This document shows, piece after piece, positions 32,521-42,750 of a DNA stretch of 46,606 nt. Under the pieces are notes generated by a model, which saw nothing but the letters and a program-made list of their open reading frames with translations, did no database searches and was not told the DNA's origin. The translations under genes were made by a program, and so were the position numbers. The number at the start of each line of letters is the position of its first letter. Position 1 is the stretch's first letter. The stretch comes from Pelobacter sp. UBA6093 (GTDB lineage: Bacteria > Desulfobacterota > Desulfuromonadia > Desulfuromonadales > Syntrophotaleaceae), in NCBI GenBank assembly GCA_002435955.1, contig DIWZ01000001.1:1-46606 (forward strand), read 5' to 3'.

Positions 32521-34043
32521 ATCTGCACACCGCACAGATGACCCCCGACTGGTTGTCAGGCATCGGAACCCCCTTGATGGAAACGCCATGTGGGGGGGAT
32601 CCCCGCTTCCTGGACGAGTTTCAGCGGATCAAAGAGGAAATCGACAAGCTCAGAGACGTTGATTACGCCATGATCATGGCTACCTGTCGCGACCTGCTGA
32701 CCCGGGTCACCAAAGACCTGCGAGTAGCGGGCTACCACCTTGTGGCCGCAGTCTATGTCGATGGCCTGCCGGGCCTGCTTGACAGTCTCAGGGCCTACCG
32801 AACCCTGTTGGACAACTTCTGGGAAGACTGCCACCCCTTAAGCGAGTCGGGCCGATTGGCCGCCCTCACCCTGTTGGGCAACCCGCGTATCATTGCGTTT
32901 GCCGAACTCCGAGAGGAAGGAGCAGCCCTCGAAACATTCGAAGCCCTGCAGCAGGAAATCGACAAGATCCATTCATTCCTAATGGAAAAACTGGGAGAGG
33001 AGGCGCCTCGCCTTTCCAGATTAGCCCCTTGGGTCGAGGAGCGCTTGCGGCGGCTGAAGAGTTTGGCTCCGGCGACGGAGGATCTCCCCGAAACAGCACC
33101 GGACCAACCCTCTTCCGGCAGGGTGGACTCAGCCACCCTGGAGGTAAGCTCAGAGCGAGGGGTGGAAACCCAGACCCGACAGATTCACAGCTATTTGATC
33201 AACTCCGGTGATCTCCTTCGGGCCCTGGCTTATTCCCGGGCGTTTCGATGGGGCAAGCTGGTCCCTCCCCCCCATGAAAAGAACCGGACCCGGATCCCGC
33301 CACCGCGTGCCAACGGACTGGCCGAACTCACAAACATCCCGTCCGGCGCACCGCTTGAAAGCACATTATCCTGCTGCGAAACCCTGTTTTTCGAACCGGG
33401 GTTCCACCTGTTGTTCGATCTTCAGTTCCTGTTTTTTCAATATCTTGAAACCAACCATCGCCCGGACCTGGCCGGATTTATCCGCAATGCGCTGAAGGAC
33501 CTGCTGGAACGGCATCCGCAGTTGTCCGAATTGCAGTTCGACGACGGTACCCCATTTGCCGGGTCGGAATGCCGGCAATGGATCCAGCAATGCCAAATGA
33601 CCGGCATGGTTGGAGGCGCACGGGCATACCGAGAAGATGAAGCCAGCGACGAATCGGAAGTAGCCGTGATCGATCAGGCGATACAACTGGCTAAACGGAA
33701 AAAGCTGCCCGAGGCCTTGCAGAGCATATATTCCCTGCCCACCGGAACCGAAAAACAGCGCATTCGAAAGCGTCTGACCGAAGCCCGGTTATGCCTGGCA
33801 GGAGGCAAGGCCGAGATGGCCGAAGTGGTGTTGGAAGACATCCAGCAATATATCCTGGACCATCATCTTGCCACATGGGATCCCGCCCTGGCCATCGAGG
33901 TATTGCAACAACGGCTGGCCACATTGCAGACCCTGGAGAAAAACCAACCCGGCGAAGGAAAACAGCATATTACGCAACAAAAGCATGAGGTACGGCAGTT
34001 GATCTGCAAAATCGACGTGATTGCTGCCGCCACAATGATCTGA
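32517..34043 (+). CDS. tssA: T6SS protein TssA, VasJ-type
   Basis: A 508-residue TssA. The ImpA N-terminal domain covers roughly residues 1-130 (GIGTPLMETPCGGDPRF, YDxEF-like EFQRIKEEIDKL, DLRVAGYHLVAAVY). The middle and C-terminal part is the VasJ-like region, with LAYSRAFRWGKL, IPPPRANGLAEL and FDDGTPFAG. TssA proteins prime or cap sheath polymerisation. Overlaps tagF by 4 bases. Confidence 0.9.
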   Translation: MNLHTAQMTPDWLSGIGTPLMETPCGGDPRFLDEFQRIKEEIDKLRDVDYAMIMATCRDLLTRVTKDLRVAGYHLVAAVYVDGLPGLLDSLRAYRTLLDNFWEDCHPLSESGRLAALTLLGNPRIIAFAELREEGAALETFEALQQEIDKIHSFLMEKLGEEAPRLSRLAPWVEERLRRLKSLAPATEDLPETAPDQPSSGRVDSATLEVSSERGVETQTRQIHSYLINSGDLLRALAYSRAFRWGKLVPPPHEKNRTRIPPPRANGLAELTNIPSGAPLESTLSCCETLFFEPGFHLLFDLQFLFFQYLETNHRPDLAGFIRNALKDLLERHPQLSELQFDDGTPFAGSECRQWIQQCQMTGMVGGARAYREDEASDESEVAVIDQAIQLAKRKKLPEALQSIYSLPTGTEKQRIRKRLTEARLCLAGGKAEMAEVVLEDIQQYILDHHLATWDPALAIEVLQQRLATLQTLEKNQPGEGKQHITQQKHEVRQLICKIDVIAAATMI

Positions 34044-34093
34044 CCCGTCATTAACTGAAATCCAAACATACACCATGCGGAAGGAGACAGAAC

Positions 34094-34621
34094 ATGAGCG
34101 ACAGTTACCAGAAGGAAATCCCCAAAGCCCGCATCAATTTATCGTTGGACGTTGAGACCGGAGGTCACAGGAAAAAAGCTGAACTCCCCTTGAAGATGCT
34201 GGTAATGGGGGATTTCAGCAACGGAAAGACCAAAGGAAAAATCGCCAACCGGCAGCGGATTAACATCAACAAGAACAATTTCGAGGCGGTCATGGCCGAT
34301 CTCGCACCGAGTGCCCGGTTTAATGTTCCAAACCTTCTGGCCAAAGACGGCAGCGATTTCACCATCGACCTTGCCTTTCAAGCGATGAAGGATTTCCGCC
34401 CGGACAGCGTGGCGCAACAGATCCCAGAGTTGCACAGCCTGATGGCCATGCGCAACCTGCTGAAAGATCTGAAAGCGAACCTTCTGGACAACGTCAAGTT
34501 CCGCAAGGAACTGGAAAAGATCGTCAGCAATCAGCCGCAACTGGAAGGGTTAAAACAGCAACTGGAAAAGCTGCTGGACGATTCCCATGAAACCTCCACC
34601 CTGGCAATTCGTAGCGTCTGA
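34094..34621 (+). CDS. tssB: T6SS sheath small subunit TssB
   Basis: A 175-residue sheath protein (VipA type): KARINLSLDVETGG, ELPLKMLVMGDFSN and the C-terminal helices LHSLMAMRNLLKDLKANLLD. Pairs with TssC in the contractile sheath. AAGGAGA precedes the ATG. Confidence 0.95.
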   Translation: MSDSYQKEIPKARINLSLDVETGGHRKKAELPLKMLVMGDFSNGKTKGKIANRQRININKNNFEAVMADLAPSARFNVPNLLAKDGSDFTIDLAFQAMKDFRPDSVAQQIPELHSLMAMRNLLKDLKANLLDNVKFRKELEKIVSNQPQLEGLKQQLEKLLDDSHETSTLAIRSV

Positions 34622-34668
34622 TCTGCGATCTGAATCCCGAGAGACACCAAAAACCAGGAGATTCGCAC

Positions 34669-36213
34669 ATGAGTATGCAGGACACAGCAACGAGTAAAAG
34701 CAGGGCCCAAAAAGCGGTGATTCTTGAAAACGACAATTCTTATGAACGCTTGTGCGGCTTGGTGGACATTGCTCCATTGGTCCAGACCATCAAGCTGAAC
34801 AGCTTTGCCGACGCCTCGCAGATGGCGGAAATCTCCCTACAGGAACGCCTGACGGCAGGAATCCAGGTGTTTCTGGACCTCGCAACCCGGAACAATGCCC
34901 GGATTGAACGGATCGATAAAACACTGCTGGACCAGTACATCGCCCAGATCGACCAGACTATCGGTAACCAACTGGATGCGATTCTTCACCACCCGGCCTT
35001 TCAGGAACTGGAAAGTGCCTGGCGCGGTCTTCAATTCATGATCGATCGCTGTGACTTCCGCTGTAACACAAAAGTGGAAATCCTGGACTGCACCAAGGAT
35101 GACCTGCTGGAAGACTTTGAGGAAGCCCCCGAAATCATCCAGACCGGGCTCTACAAACATGTTTATGTCAGCGAATACGATACCCCTGGGGGGCAGCCCT
35201 TTTCCAACATTATCGCCAACTACGAATTCGGCAACTCGACCCAGGACATCACCCTGCTGCGCGAAACGTCCAAGGTTTCGGCCAGTGCACATTGCCCCTT
35301 CCTTGCGTCGGTGGGAGCTAAGTTTTTCGGCAAGTCCAGCGTGGAAGAGATCGCGAAAATCAATGATCTGTCCAACTACTTGGAAAAGGCCGAGTACACC
35401 CGCTGGCGAAGCTTCCGCGAGACCGAGGACAGCCGCTATGTCGGTCTGCTGACCCCCCGTTTCCTGTTGCGCCTGCCCTATGGTCAGGACAGCACCCCGG
35501 TCCGGACCTTCAATTACGAAGAAAACGTCAGCGCCGAGGATCACGGCAATTACCTGTTCGGCAATCCGGTGTTCGCCTTTGCTGGCAACATCGCCCAAAG
35601 CTTTGCCAAGCACGGTTGGGCCGTCAACATCCGGGGCCCGGAAGCGGGCGGGAAAGTGGTCAACCTGCCGGTACATCTACAAGATGCCGGCAAGGGCATG
35701 CAGATCAAGATGCCCACCGAAATGCTGATTTCCGAAACCCGCGAGCTGGAAATGGCCAACCTGGGCTTTATCCCCCTGAGTTATTACAAGAACAGCGACT
35801 TTGCCTGTTTCTTCTCAGCCAACTCGGTGCAGAAGCCCAATGAATATGCCAACGCCGAGGCCAACGCCAACAGCATGATCAACTCGCGCCTGCCCTACAT
35901 CTTTCTGGTGTCGCGCCTGGCCCACTATCTGAAGGTTCTGCAGCGAGAAAATATCGGCTCGTCGAAGAGCCGCCAGAAACTGGAAACCGAACTGAACAGT
36001 TGGCTCCAGACCCTGGTGACGAAAATGAAGGATCCTGAGCCGGAACTGATTGCCACCCACCCTTTGCGCGACGGGCAGGTAACGGTCCGGGAAATCCCGG
36101 AAAACCCCGGCTATTACAGCGTCGACCTGTTTGTCCGGCCCCACTTCCAGATTGAAGGGGTGGATGTGCAATTGAAACTGGTCGCGCAGATGCCGCGGGA
36201 CAACAGCAAATGA
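34669..36213 (+). CDS. tssC: T6SS sheath large subunit TssC
   Basis: A 514-residue sheath protein (VipB type), with LILHHPAFQELESAWRGL-like segment at residues 105-122, FSNIIANYEFG, RWRSFRETEDSRYVGLLTPRF (split), and the long conserved C-terminal half. Length is normal. Follows tssB by 47 bases with its own ribosome site (CCAGGAGA). Confidence 0.95.
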   Translation: MSMQDTATSKSRAQKAVILENDNSYERLCGLVDIAPLVQTIKLNSFADASQMAEISLQERLTAGIQVFLDLATRNNARIERIDKTLLDQYIAQIDQTIGNQLDAILHHPAFQELESAWRGLQFMIDRCDFRCNTKVEILDCTKDDLLEDFEEAPEIIQTGLYKHVYVSEYDTPGGQPFSNIIANYEFGNSTQDITLLRETSKVSASAHCPFLASVGAKFFGKSSVEEIAKINDLSNYLEKAEYTRWRSFRETEDSRYVGLLTPRFLLRLPYGQDSTPVRTFNYEENVSAEDHGNYLFGNPVFAFAGNIAQSFAKHGWAVNIRGPEAGGKVVNLPVHLQDAGKGMQIKMPTEMLISETRELEMANLGFIPLSYYKNSDFACFFSANSVQKPNEYANAEANANSMINSRLPYIFLVSRLAHYLKVLQRENIGSSKSRQKLETELNSWLQTLVTKMKDPEPELIATHPLRDGQVTVREIPENPGYYSVDLFVRPHFQIEGVDVQLKLVAQMPRDNSK

Positions 36214-36308
36214 TCCAGTGCCTGCCTGTGCAGGAACCCGCCTGACAGGCCGGTAATTTCAAACGGCGCACGTTACAGCACCACAGACCCGTAATTAAGG
36301 AGGAAACA

Positions 36309-36794
36309 ATGGCAATTCCCGGCTACATGACAATTCTCGACGATCAGGGCTCCAAACTCGAAGGACCGGTCAGGGTTGCGGGACGTGAAGGGACACTCGA
36401 AATCCTTGGTTTCGATCATGAACTGCGCATCCCCACCGACAGCGACACCGGTAGCCTGACAGGAACCCGCAAGCATGAGCCATTTATCTTTTTGAAAGCG
36501 TTTGATAATGCGACACCCTATCTTTACAAGGCGTGCAGCAACGGACAAACCCTGAAAAGAATCGAACTCAAATGGTACCGCATCAATGATACCGGCACCG
36601 AGGAGGAGTACTTCCGTCATACCCTGGAAAACGTGAAAATCACCTCGGTGAGACCGACCATGCACAACGTAAAGGATCTGGACAAGGAACGCTATCCGCA
36701 CCTTGAAGAAGTGGCCTGCCGCTACGCCAAGATCACCTGGACCTACCTCGACGGAAACATCTCCTTCTCCGACAGCTGGACCGAAGGACGCTGA
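36309..36794 (+). CDS. hcp: T6SS tube protein Hcp (TssD)
   Basis: A 161-residue Hcp: HEPFIFLKAFDNATPYLYKA, IELKWYRINDTGTEEEYF and the C-terminal ITWTYLDGNISFSDSW. Hexamers stack into the inner tube. The ribosome site TAAGGAGGAAA is the strongest in the operon, and a stem-loop follows the gene, both in keeping with Hcp being made in excess of other components. Confidence 0.96.
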   Translation: MAIPGYMTILDDQGSKLEGPVRVAGREGTLEILGFDHELRIPTDSDTGSLTGTRKHEPFIFLKAFDNATPYLYKACSNGQTLKRIELKWYRINDTGTEEEYFRHTLENVKITSVRPTMHNVKDLDKERYPHLEEVACRYAKITWTYLDGNISFSDSWTEGR

Positions 36795-36804
36795 TTAATG
36801 GAAC

Positions 36805-36826
36805 GGGGGTGCCGCAAGGCACCCCC
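36805..36826 (+). terminator. attenuator-like hairpin after hcp
   Basis: A perfect 9-base GC-rich stem (36805-36813 with 36818-36826) with a GCAA tetraloop, followed by ATTTAT. It lies between hcp and tssE within the operon. Likely a partial terminator or mRNA 3'-end stabiliser. Confidence 0.75.
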
Positions 36827-36864
36827 ATTTATCCAGGTATTCCCTTTAGCACTGCGTGGTAACG

Positions 36865-37293
36865 ATGTCCCAAACCATTTTAGACATACTGACGTCAGAC
36901 CTGTCCAACGACTCCCGAGGTGACCTCCGGTCGCCGGAGGAAGACCTGTACCTGAGCATCCGGGATCATTTGCGGCGGCTGTTCAATTCGCGACGCGGCT
37001 CCCTGACCCATTTGCCGCAATTCGGCATGCCGGACATTGCCGCCCTGTACCTGGAGCTTCCCTACACCAGCGACCGGATCATGACCTCCATCCGGCAGTG
37101 CGTTATCGATTTCGAACCCCGCCTGTGTCATCCCCAGGTTCGGGCCGTCCATCGGGAGGATGAGCGGGATGTCACTCAATTTGAACTTGTCGGCGAAACC
37201 CTCCAGGGACGCCGTTTAAAATATGTCGTTTCACTGTACCGTGACGGCAGCATCGTGGTGGCCACCACCTGGGAGCAAAATACCCATGGGTAA
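36865..37293 (+). CDS. tssE: T6SS baseplate protein TssE (gp25-like)
   Basis: A 142-residue gp25/lysozyme-like baseplate protein: LYLSIRDHLRRLFNSRRGSL, LPQFGMPDIAALY and IRQCVIDFEPRL are typical. It initiates the sheath at the baseplate. ATG at 36865 is chosen over upstream GTG codons. The stop overlaps the tssF start by 8 bases. Confidence 0.93.
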   Translation: MSQTILDILTSDLSNDSRGDLRSPEEDLYLSIRDHLRRLFNSRRGSLTHLPQFGMPDIAALYLELPYTSDRIMTSIRQCVIDFEPRLCHPQVRAVHREDERDVTQFELVGETLQGRRLKYVVSLYRDGSIVVATTWEQNTHG

Positions 37294-39043
37294 ATATTTT
37301 GATACGGAGATGCGCCTGCTGCAGGAAGCGGCACAGGATTTTGCCTGGGCCTTTCCCGAAAAGGCCCGCATGCTGGGCCTGCAGGACATCAAGGATCGCG
37401 ATCCGTACGTGGAACGGCTGCTGGAAGGCATGGCTTTTCTGACCGCCGAAGTCAAACAGCGGATCGACGACGATGTTCCCGAACTCGCCGAAGCGCTGCT
37501 GTCCCATGTTCGCCCCTATTTTTTACGCCCCTTCCCTTCGTGCTGCATCATGCAGTTCAGCCCCCGTCAGGGACAAATGAGACAGACCACCACCCTGCCG
37601 AAAGGGACCCGTCTGACCAGCAAGGGAGTGACCTTGCCCGATCATACCCGGCAGACGGGTGGGGAACGGGTGACCTGCGGTTTTCGCACTACCAGCGACG
37701 TGGCCATTCAGCCCCTGCAGCTCACCTCCTTCCAACTCGCCAACTCCTCTCACGGCAGGCAGGAAATCCAGCTGCATTTCCAGTTTGACCACGATGTCAC
37801 GCCGGACCAACTGGACCTCGACACGATCAAGCTGTATCTCCATGGGGACCCGGCGACCTCCATGGCCCTGTATCAGGCGCTGACGGCGAAAGCGGAAGAG
37901 GTCAGCGTCACCTTCCCTGGTGAAAACGCGCGCCCCTGCGTTCTGGGACGCCAGGACGCCATCATGCCCTGCCACCTGGATGCCGACAATCTGCTGGTGA
38001 CGTCATCGGGCCGCGGTTTCCTCGGGTTTCATCTCCTGCACGAGTATTTCTGCTTTCGCGAAAAATACCAGTTTGTCGCCCTGCGCAACCTGAAAAATGT
38101 ATCGTGGCCGAAAAAATGCTGCGAATTTCTGGTTCACATCCGGCTGACAGAGTCTCTGTCCGAGGAATTCCGCCTGAGCAAGGAAAACTTCCGTCTGCAT
38201 TGCGCGCCCGCCGTCAATCTGTTCGAGTCCACCAGCGAACCGATTGCACTGACGCACAAGCAAACGGAATACCCCGTCGTTGCCGACACCAACCAGCCGG
38301 ACGGGATGATGGTTTACAACGTCAACGAGGTTACGGGCAACCAGCCGGCAACGGGGAAAACCTATACCTACTCCAGCCTGCCCTCTTTCAACCATCGCTC
38401 CGGAACCGACCGGTTTTACCATATCAGCCATCGCGTCCGCGAAGGTCGCCGGCCCATGACCTTTCTGTCTGTCGGCAGGACCATGACCGAAAGACAGGAA
38501 ATCCTCTCTTGTGACATTACCGCCTGCAACGGCGTCGTCCCCCGGGAACACCTGCAGATTCGAGATATCAAAGCTCCGTCGCAGGAGTTTCCGTCCAATG
38601 TGACCTGCGAAAACATTACCCGGCCCAGCCGGCTGCTGATGCCCCCCGACCGCCCCGACTATCGGCTGGCGCTGGTCGCCCATCTGACGGTCAGCTACAA
38701 CAGTCTGTCCTCCATCGGCTGCTTTCGGCAGTTGCTTTCCCTGTACGACTGGAGCGATCAGGAACAATCGGGCAAACGAATCCGCGGCATCACGGACATC
38801 CGGGTTTCCCCCCTGAACCAGGTGTATCGGGGGGCCTTGTTGCGCGGCATGGACATTCGACTGGCGATGGACGAAAACGAATATATTTCGCCGGCGGACG
38901 CCTACATGTTCGGCACCATCCTTCACCATTTTTTCAGCATGTACGCCACCATCAACGCCTTTGTGCAAACCGGCTCCCGTTTGAGCCCTTCCAGAAGTGA
39001 GATGAAATGGGATCCATTGCTCGGGGAAAACTTCCTCATCTGA
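37286..39043 (+). CDS. tssF: T6SS baseplate protein TssF
   Basis: A 585-residue wedge protein: FDTEMRLLQEAAQDFAWAFP, RDPYVERLLEGMAFLTAEV and HVRPYFLRPFPS are the TssF N-terminal marks, and LRGMDIRLAMDENEY comes near the end. ATG at 37286 matches the family start MGKYF. The upstream extension in the open frame is spurious. Overlaps tssG by 37 bases. Confidence 0.95.
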   Translation: MGKYFDTEMRLLQEAAQDFAWAFPEKARMLGLQDIKDRDPYVERLLEGMAFLTAEVKQRIDDDVPELAEALLSHVRPYFLRPFPSCCIMQFSPRQGQMRQTTTLPKGTRLTSKGVTLPDHTRQTGGERVTCGFRTTSDVAIQPLQLTSFQLANSSHGRQEIQLHFQFDHDVTPDQLDLDTIKLYLHGDPATSMALYQALTAKAEEVSVTFPGENARPCVLGRQDAIMPCHLDADNLLVTSSGRGFLGFHLLHEYFCFREKYQFVALRNLKNVSWPKKCCEFLVHIRLTESLSEEFRLSKENFRLHCAPAVNLFESTSEPIALTHKQTEYPVVADTNQPDGMMVYNVNEVTGNQPATGKTYTYSSLPSFNHRSGTDRFYHISHRVREGRRPMTFLSVGRTMTERQEILSCDITACNGVVPREHLQIRDIKAPSQEFPSNVTCENITRPSRLLMPPDRPDYRLALVAHLTVSYNSLSSIGCFRQLLSLYDWSDQEQSGKRIRGITDIRVSPLNQVYRGALLRGMDIRLAMDENEYISPADAYMFGTILHHFFSMYATINAFVQTGSRLSPSRSEMKWDPLLGENFLI

Positions 39044-39984
39044 TCGAGGATCTGCTGCACAATCCCTCTGCGTACCGTGCCTTTCAGGCACTGTACCTGA
39101 TTGAGACCAACATCGGGGAGGAAGCGGATATCGAGGACAATCCGCAGGGGTACATCTCAATAGCCCCTGCGGCGGAAATGACCTTTCCAGCCGGGGAGAT
39201 CCGTCATTGCCGGGTGGATGAAAGAGACCGTTACCGTCTGGAACTGAATTTCCTGGGGTTCTATGGGGTCGATTCGCCCCTTCCCCAATTTTTTAACGAC
39301 ATTGCCGCATTCGATACACCTCGCGGAGCCGAACTGCGTGGGTTTCTGGAACTGTTCAACCAGCGGCTCTATCACCTGCTCTACAGTGCCTGGAAGAAGA
39401 TGAACCTTCACGGCTCCAGCGATACGCGCACCAGCCTGTATTGCCAGTACCTGGAGGCACTTTATGGCGGCAGCGGCAACTGCCATCTGCGGGGGCGGTT
39501 CGACTATGCCGGGATCCTGGCCAACCGGGTCAAAAACGGCCAATCACTGGCGGACATGCTGGATGATTATCTCCATTGTCCGGTGACCGTCAAACAGAAC
39601 ATCCCCTGCTGGATCGAACTTGAGGAAACGGCGTCCCTGGGGGGCGAATTTAAACTGGGGGACAACGCCATGCTGGGAAACCGGCTGATGGATGTCAACA
39701 GCAAGATTCTGCTCCAGATAGGACCCTTGCCGAGTGCCGACGCGGCCGAGCTTCTGCCGGGACGGCCGGCGGCCGCCACCCTGGCGCACATGATTCGCGA
39801 ATACCTCGACCCCGCGCTCCAATACGACGTGGAGATGTTGATTCTGCCCGACACAGGTTACGAGTCGGTCCTGGGAGAAAACCCGTCGATTTTGGGCTGG
39901 ACAGCCTGTCTCGGTTTGGCCGCCGATACCGTTAACCGGGTTCGACTAACGGGGGACAGTTTGGACCGGCAGCAGAAAACATAA
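39007..39984 (+). CDS. tssG: T6SS baseplate protein TssG
   Basis: A 325-residue wedge protein: LLHNPSAYRAFQALYLIE, FLGFYGVDSPLPQFF and LFNQRLYHLLYSAWKK are typical. Forms the TssF2G wedge with TssF. The 37-base overlap with tssF indicates tight coupling. Confidence 0.93.
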   Translation: MGSIARGKLPHLIEDLLHNPSAYRAFQALYLIETNIGEEADIEDNPQGYISIAPAAEMTFPAGEIRHCRVDERDRYRLELNFLGFYGVDSPLPQFFNDIAAFDTPRGAELRGFLELFNQRLYHLLYSAWKKMNLHGSSDTRTSLYCQYLEALYGGSGNCHLRGRFDYAGILANRVKNGQSLADMLDDYLHCPVTVKQNIPCWIELEETASLGGEFKLGDNAMLGNRLMDVNSKILLQIGPLPSADAAELLPGRPAAATLAHMIREYLDPALQYDVEMLILPDTGYESVLGENPSILGWTACLGLAADTVNRVRLTGDSLDRQQKT

Positions 39985-39999
39985 AAAAGATAACCCCCC

Positions 40000-40025
40000 G
40001 ATTTCGATGCCGATGATTTTTTTTT
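40000..40025. repeat. degenerate copy of the CGATTTCGAT repeat
   Basis: CCGATTTCGATGCCGATGAT followed by a T-run and GG resembles the 3' arm of the inverted repeat at 42830. It sits directly upstream of the clpV ribosome site. Confidence 0.5.
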
Positions 40026-40035
40026 GGAGGGAAAG

Positions 40036-42738
40036 ATGAACACCGCACAGATCAAAGCCCTGTTGGGCAAACTGAACGAACACTGTCTGCAGTGCCTGGA
40101 ATCGGCCGCCTCCTTTGCCGGAATGCGCGGACATTACGAGGTCTGCATCGAGCACCTGGTCGTCAAGCTGCTGGAAAAGGGCGAGGGCGACTTTGACCTG
40201 ATTCTGCGCCACTTCGACGTCAATCTGGACCGGATGTGGCAGGCCATGCTCGACAACTTGGGGCGCCTGCGATCCGGCAACCAGAACAAGCCCTCCTTTT
40301 CCCCACAATTGCTGGAATGGTTTGAACGGGCCTGGACCCTTAGTTCGTTACGCAACGCTCAGTCTCAACTTCGGTCCGGAGACTTGCTTGAAGCACTCCT
40401 GGAACTGGTTCCCCGGCTCCCGGGAACCGCCTGGCTTTCTCTGGAGGCGGTGTCCTGCAATCTGGCGCAATCCCAGCTCGCGGATCTGACCCGTTTCTCG
40501 GTGGAAAATCCGTTGCCGAGGGCGGCGGTCGGCAACGCTCCAACCACGTTGTCAGCGCCGGCGACTGATCAGGGCGGCAGCACCACTCCTCACCTCGATG
40601 CCTACACCACCGACTTCACCGCCCGTGCCGCAGACGGCGCCATCGACCCGGTCCTGGGGCGCAACGACGAGATTCGCCGGATCGTTGATATCCTCACCCG
40701 CCGCCGCAAGAACAATCCGATTCTGGTCGGCGAACCCGGAGTCGGCAAAACCGCCGTGGTGGAAGGGCTGGCCCTGCGAATCGCCGAAGGCGGCGTTCCG
40801 GACAGCTTGAAAAAGGTTCGCCTGGTCGGGCTGGATCTGGGTCTGTTGCAGGCCGGAGCCGGAGTCAAGGGAGAATTCGAAAAACGCCTCAAATCAGTGA
40901 TTGAAGAAATCACTTCCTCGCCCACCCCCATTGTTCTGTTTATCGACGAGGCCCATACCCTGATCGGAGCCGGCGGCGACGCAGGCCAGGGCGATGCCGC
41001 CAACCTGCTGAAACCGGCCCTGGCACGGGGCGAATTGCGGACTGTGGCCGCCACCACCTGGAGCGAATACAAAAAATATATTGAACGGGATGCCGCCCTG
41101 GAGCGCCGTTTTCAGATGGTCAAGGTGGAGGAACCGTCGCAGGACAATGCCATTGTCATGCTCAACGGCCTCAAGGGCCATTACCAGAAACACCACGGGG
41201 TACTGATCACCGACAGTGCCGTTGAAGCCGCGGTCCGGTTGTCGAGCCGTTACATCAATGGCCGCTATCTCCCCGACAAAGCCATCGACCTGCTCGATAC
41301 CGCCGCCGCCCAGGTCTGCATGGGCAAAGCCGCCACACCGGCGGAAGTCGACACGGCCCGCGAGCACCTGGCCTATATTGAACGGCGCCGCAAGCACCTG
41401 GCCGAGGAATACACCCATGGGATTCCCGCTGACTCCACCCTTCTGGCCACCCTGCAGCAACAGGAGGAAGAGTCCCGCCAATTGCTGAAAGAGTTGGAGG
41501 GACGCTGGCAGGCCGAGCTTGGCTTGGTCGAGCAGATTCAAGAGACCCGCTCCGCCGGGGGAGAGGCCCTTGCCGGCTTGAAGGGGCTGCAGCAACAATT
41601 GCAGGAATTGCAGCAGTGCTCCCCCCTGGTCCAACCCGAGGTCGATGGCGACACCATTGCCCGGGTCGTTGCCGACTGGACCGGCGTTCCTGTCGGCCGG
41701 ATGATGAAAAACGATCTGGCCAACTTGCTGGAGTTCGAACAAACACTGAGCCGTCGCATCGTCGGCCAGGATTCCGCCATCCACGCCATCGGCCAGTCGA
41801 TTCGCTGCAGCAAGGCCGGCCTGCGGGAAAGCCAGGCCCCCATCGGCGTCTTCCTGCTCACCGGGCCGAGCGGAGTGGGCAAAACCGAGACCGCCCGCGC
41901 CATCGCCGACACCCTCTACGGAGGCGAGCGGTTCATGGTCACCATCAACATGAGCGAGTATCAGGAATCCTATTCCGTCTCCCAGTTGAAGGGCTCGCCC
42001 CCCGGCTATGTCGGTTACGGCGAGGGGGGAATCCTGACCGAGGCCGTCCGCCAGCGGCCCTATTCGGTGATCCTGCTGGACGAGGTGGAAAAAGCTCACC
42101 CCGACGTGCTCAATATGTTCTACCAGGTCTTCGACCGGGGCTTCATGCGCGACGGCGAAGGCCGGGAAATCGATTTCAAAAATACCGTGCTCATCCTTAC
42201 CAGCAACCTGGGCGCCGAGGCGATCCTGGATTTGTGCCTTCCTCAGGATGTGCCGAACGAGGAAGACCCGGAGCAAAAAACGCCCTTTGCCCAACCGTCA
42301 CACGGGGCCTTGATAGAGTCCGTCCGCCCGGCCCTGACAACCCATTTCGCCGCGGCCCTGCTCGCCCGCATGCAGATTGTCCCCTTACGTCCACTGGACC
42401 AGGACACCCTGCGGCAAATCATCGCCCAGAAGCTCGACAAGGTCGCCCAGCGGCTGTCCGACGCCCACGGTATTCGAATGCGTTGCACTCCGGAGGTCAT
42501 CGACCACCTCGTCGGCCGCTGCCATATCCCCGAATCGGGGGCGCGGGCGATCAACACCCTGATCGAACAAAACTTGCTGCCCGGGATCTCACGCAGCCTG
42601 TTCGGTTTCATGATCGACGAGGATATGCCGCAACTTATGACATTGGAAATCGACGAGAAGGATGAATTGAGCTGTGTTTTCAGCGATCTAGTGGAGGAGG
42701 ACGAACCGCAGGTCGCGGAAGCCGGGGCGGGAAGGTAA
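40036..42738 (+). CDS. clpV: T6SS sheath-recycling ATPase ClpV (TssH)
   Basis: A 900-residue double AAA+ ATPase of the ClpB/Hsp100 type. First Walker A GEPGVGKTAVVEG lies near residue 233 with Walker B IVLFIDEAHTLIGAG. The second Walker A GPSGVGKTETARA lies near residue 611 with Walker B VILLDEVEKAHPDV. ClpV disassembles contracted TssBC sheath. ATG at 40036 with GGAGG. The N-terminal domain (about 1-150) carries the sheath-recognition region. Confidence 0.95.
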   Translation: MNTAQIKALLGKLNEHCLQCLESAASFAGMRGHYEVCIEHLVVKLLEKGEGDFDLILRHFDVNLDRMWQAMLDNLGRLRSGNQNKPSFSPQLLEWFERAWTLSSLRNAQSQLRSGDLLEALLELVPRLPGTAWLSLEAVSCNLAQSQLADLTRFSVENPLPRAAVGNAPTTLSAPATDQGGSTTPHLDAYTTDFTARAADGAIDPVLGRNDEIRRIVDILTRRRKNNPILVGEPGVGKTAVVEGLALRIAEGGVPDSLKKVRLVGLDLGLLQAGAGVKGEFEKRLKSVIEEITSSPTPIVLFIDEAHTLIGAGGDAGQGDAANLLKPALARGELRTVAATTWSEYKKYIERDAALERRFQMVKVEEPSQDNAIVMLNGLKGHYQKHHGVLITDSAVEAAVRLSSRYINGRYLPDKAIDLLDTAAAQVCMGKAATPAEVDTAREHLAYIERRRKHLAEEYTHGIPADSTLLATLQQQEEESRQLLKELEGRWQAELGLVEQIQETRSAGGEALAGLKGLQQQLQELQQCSPLVQPEVDGDTIARVVADWTGVPVGRMMKNDLANLLEFEQTLSRRIVGQDSAIHAIGQSIRCSKAGLRESQAPIGVFLLTGPSGVGKTETARAIADTLYGGERFMVTINMSEYQESYSVSQLKGSPPGYVGYGEGGILTEAVRQRPYSVILLDEVEKAHPDVLNMFYQVFDRGFMRDGEGREIDFKNTVLILTSNLGAEAILDLCLPQDVPNEEDPEQKTPFAQPSHGALIESVRPALTTHFAAALLARMQIVPLRPLDQDTLRQIIAQKLDKVAQRLSDAHGIRMRCTPEVIDHLVGRCHIPESGARAINTLIEQNLLPGISRSLFGFMIDEDMPQLMTLEIDEKDELSCVFSDLVEEDEPQVAEAGAGR

Positions 42739-42750
42739 CAAGGATTTCAT

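Noticed and set aside
40894..42294. 466-codon frame antisense to clpV
   Set aside because: Glycine- and hydrophobic-rich translation typical of GC-rich shadow frames. ClpV motifs on the other strand are unambiguous.
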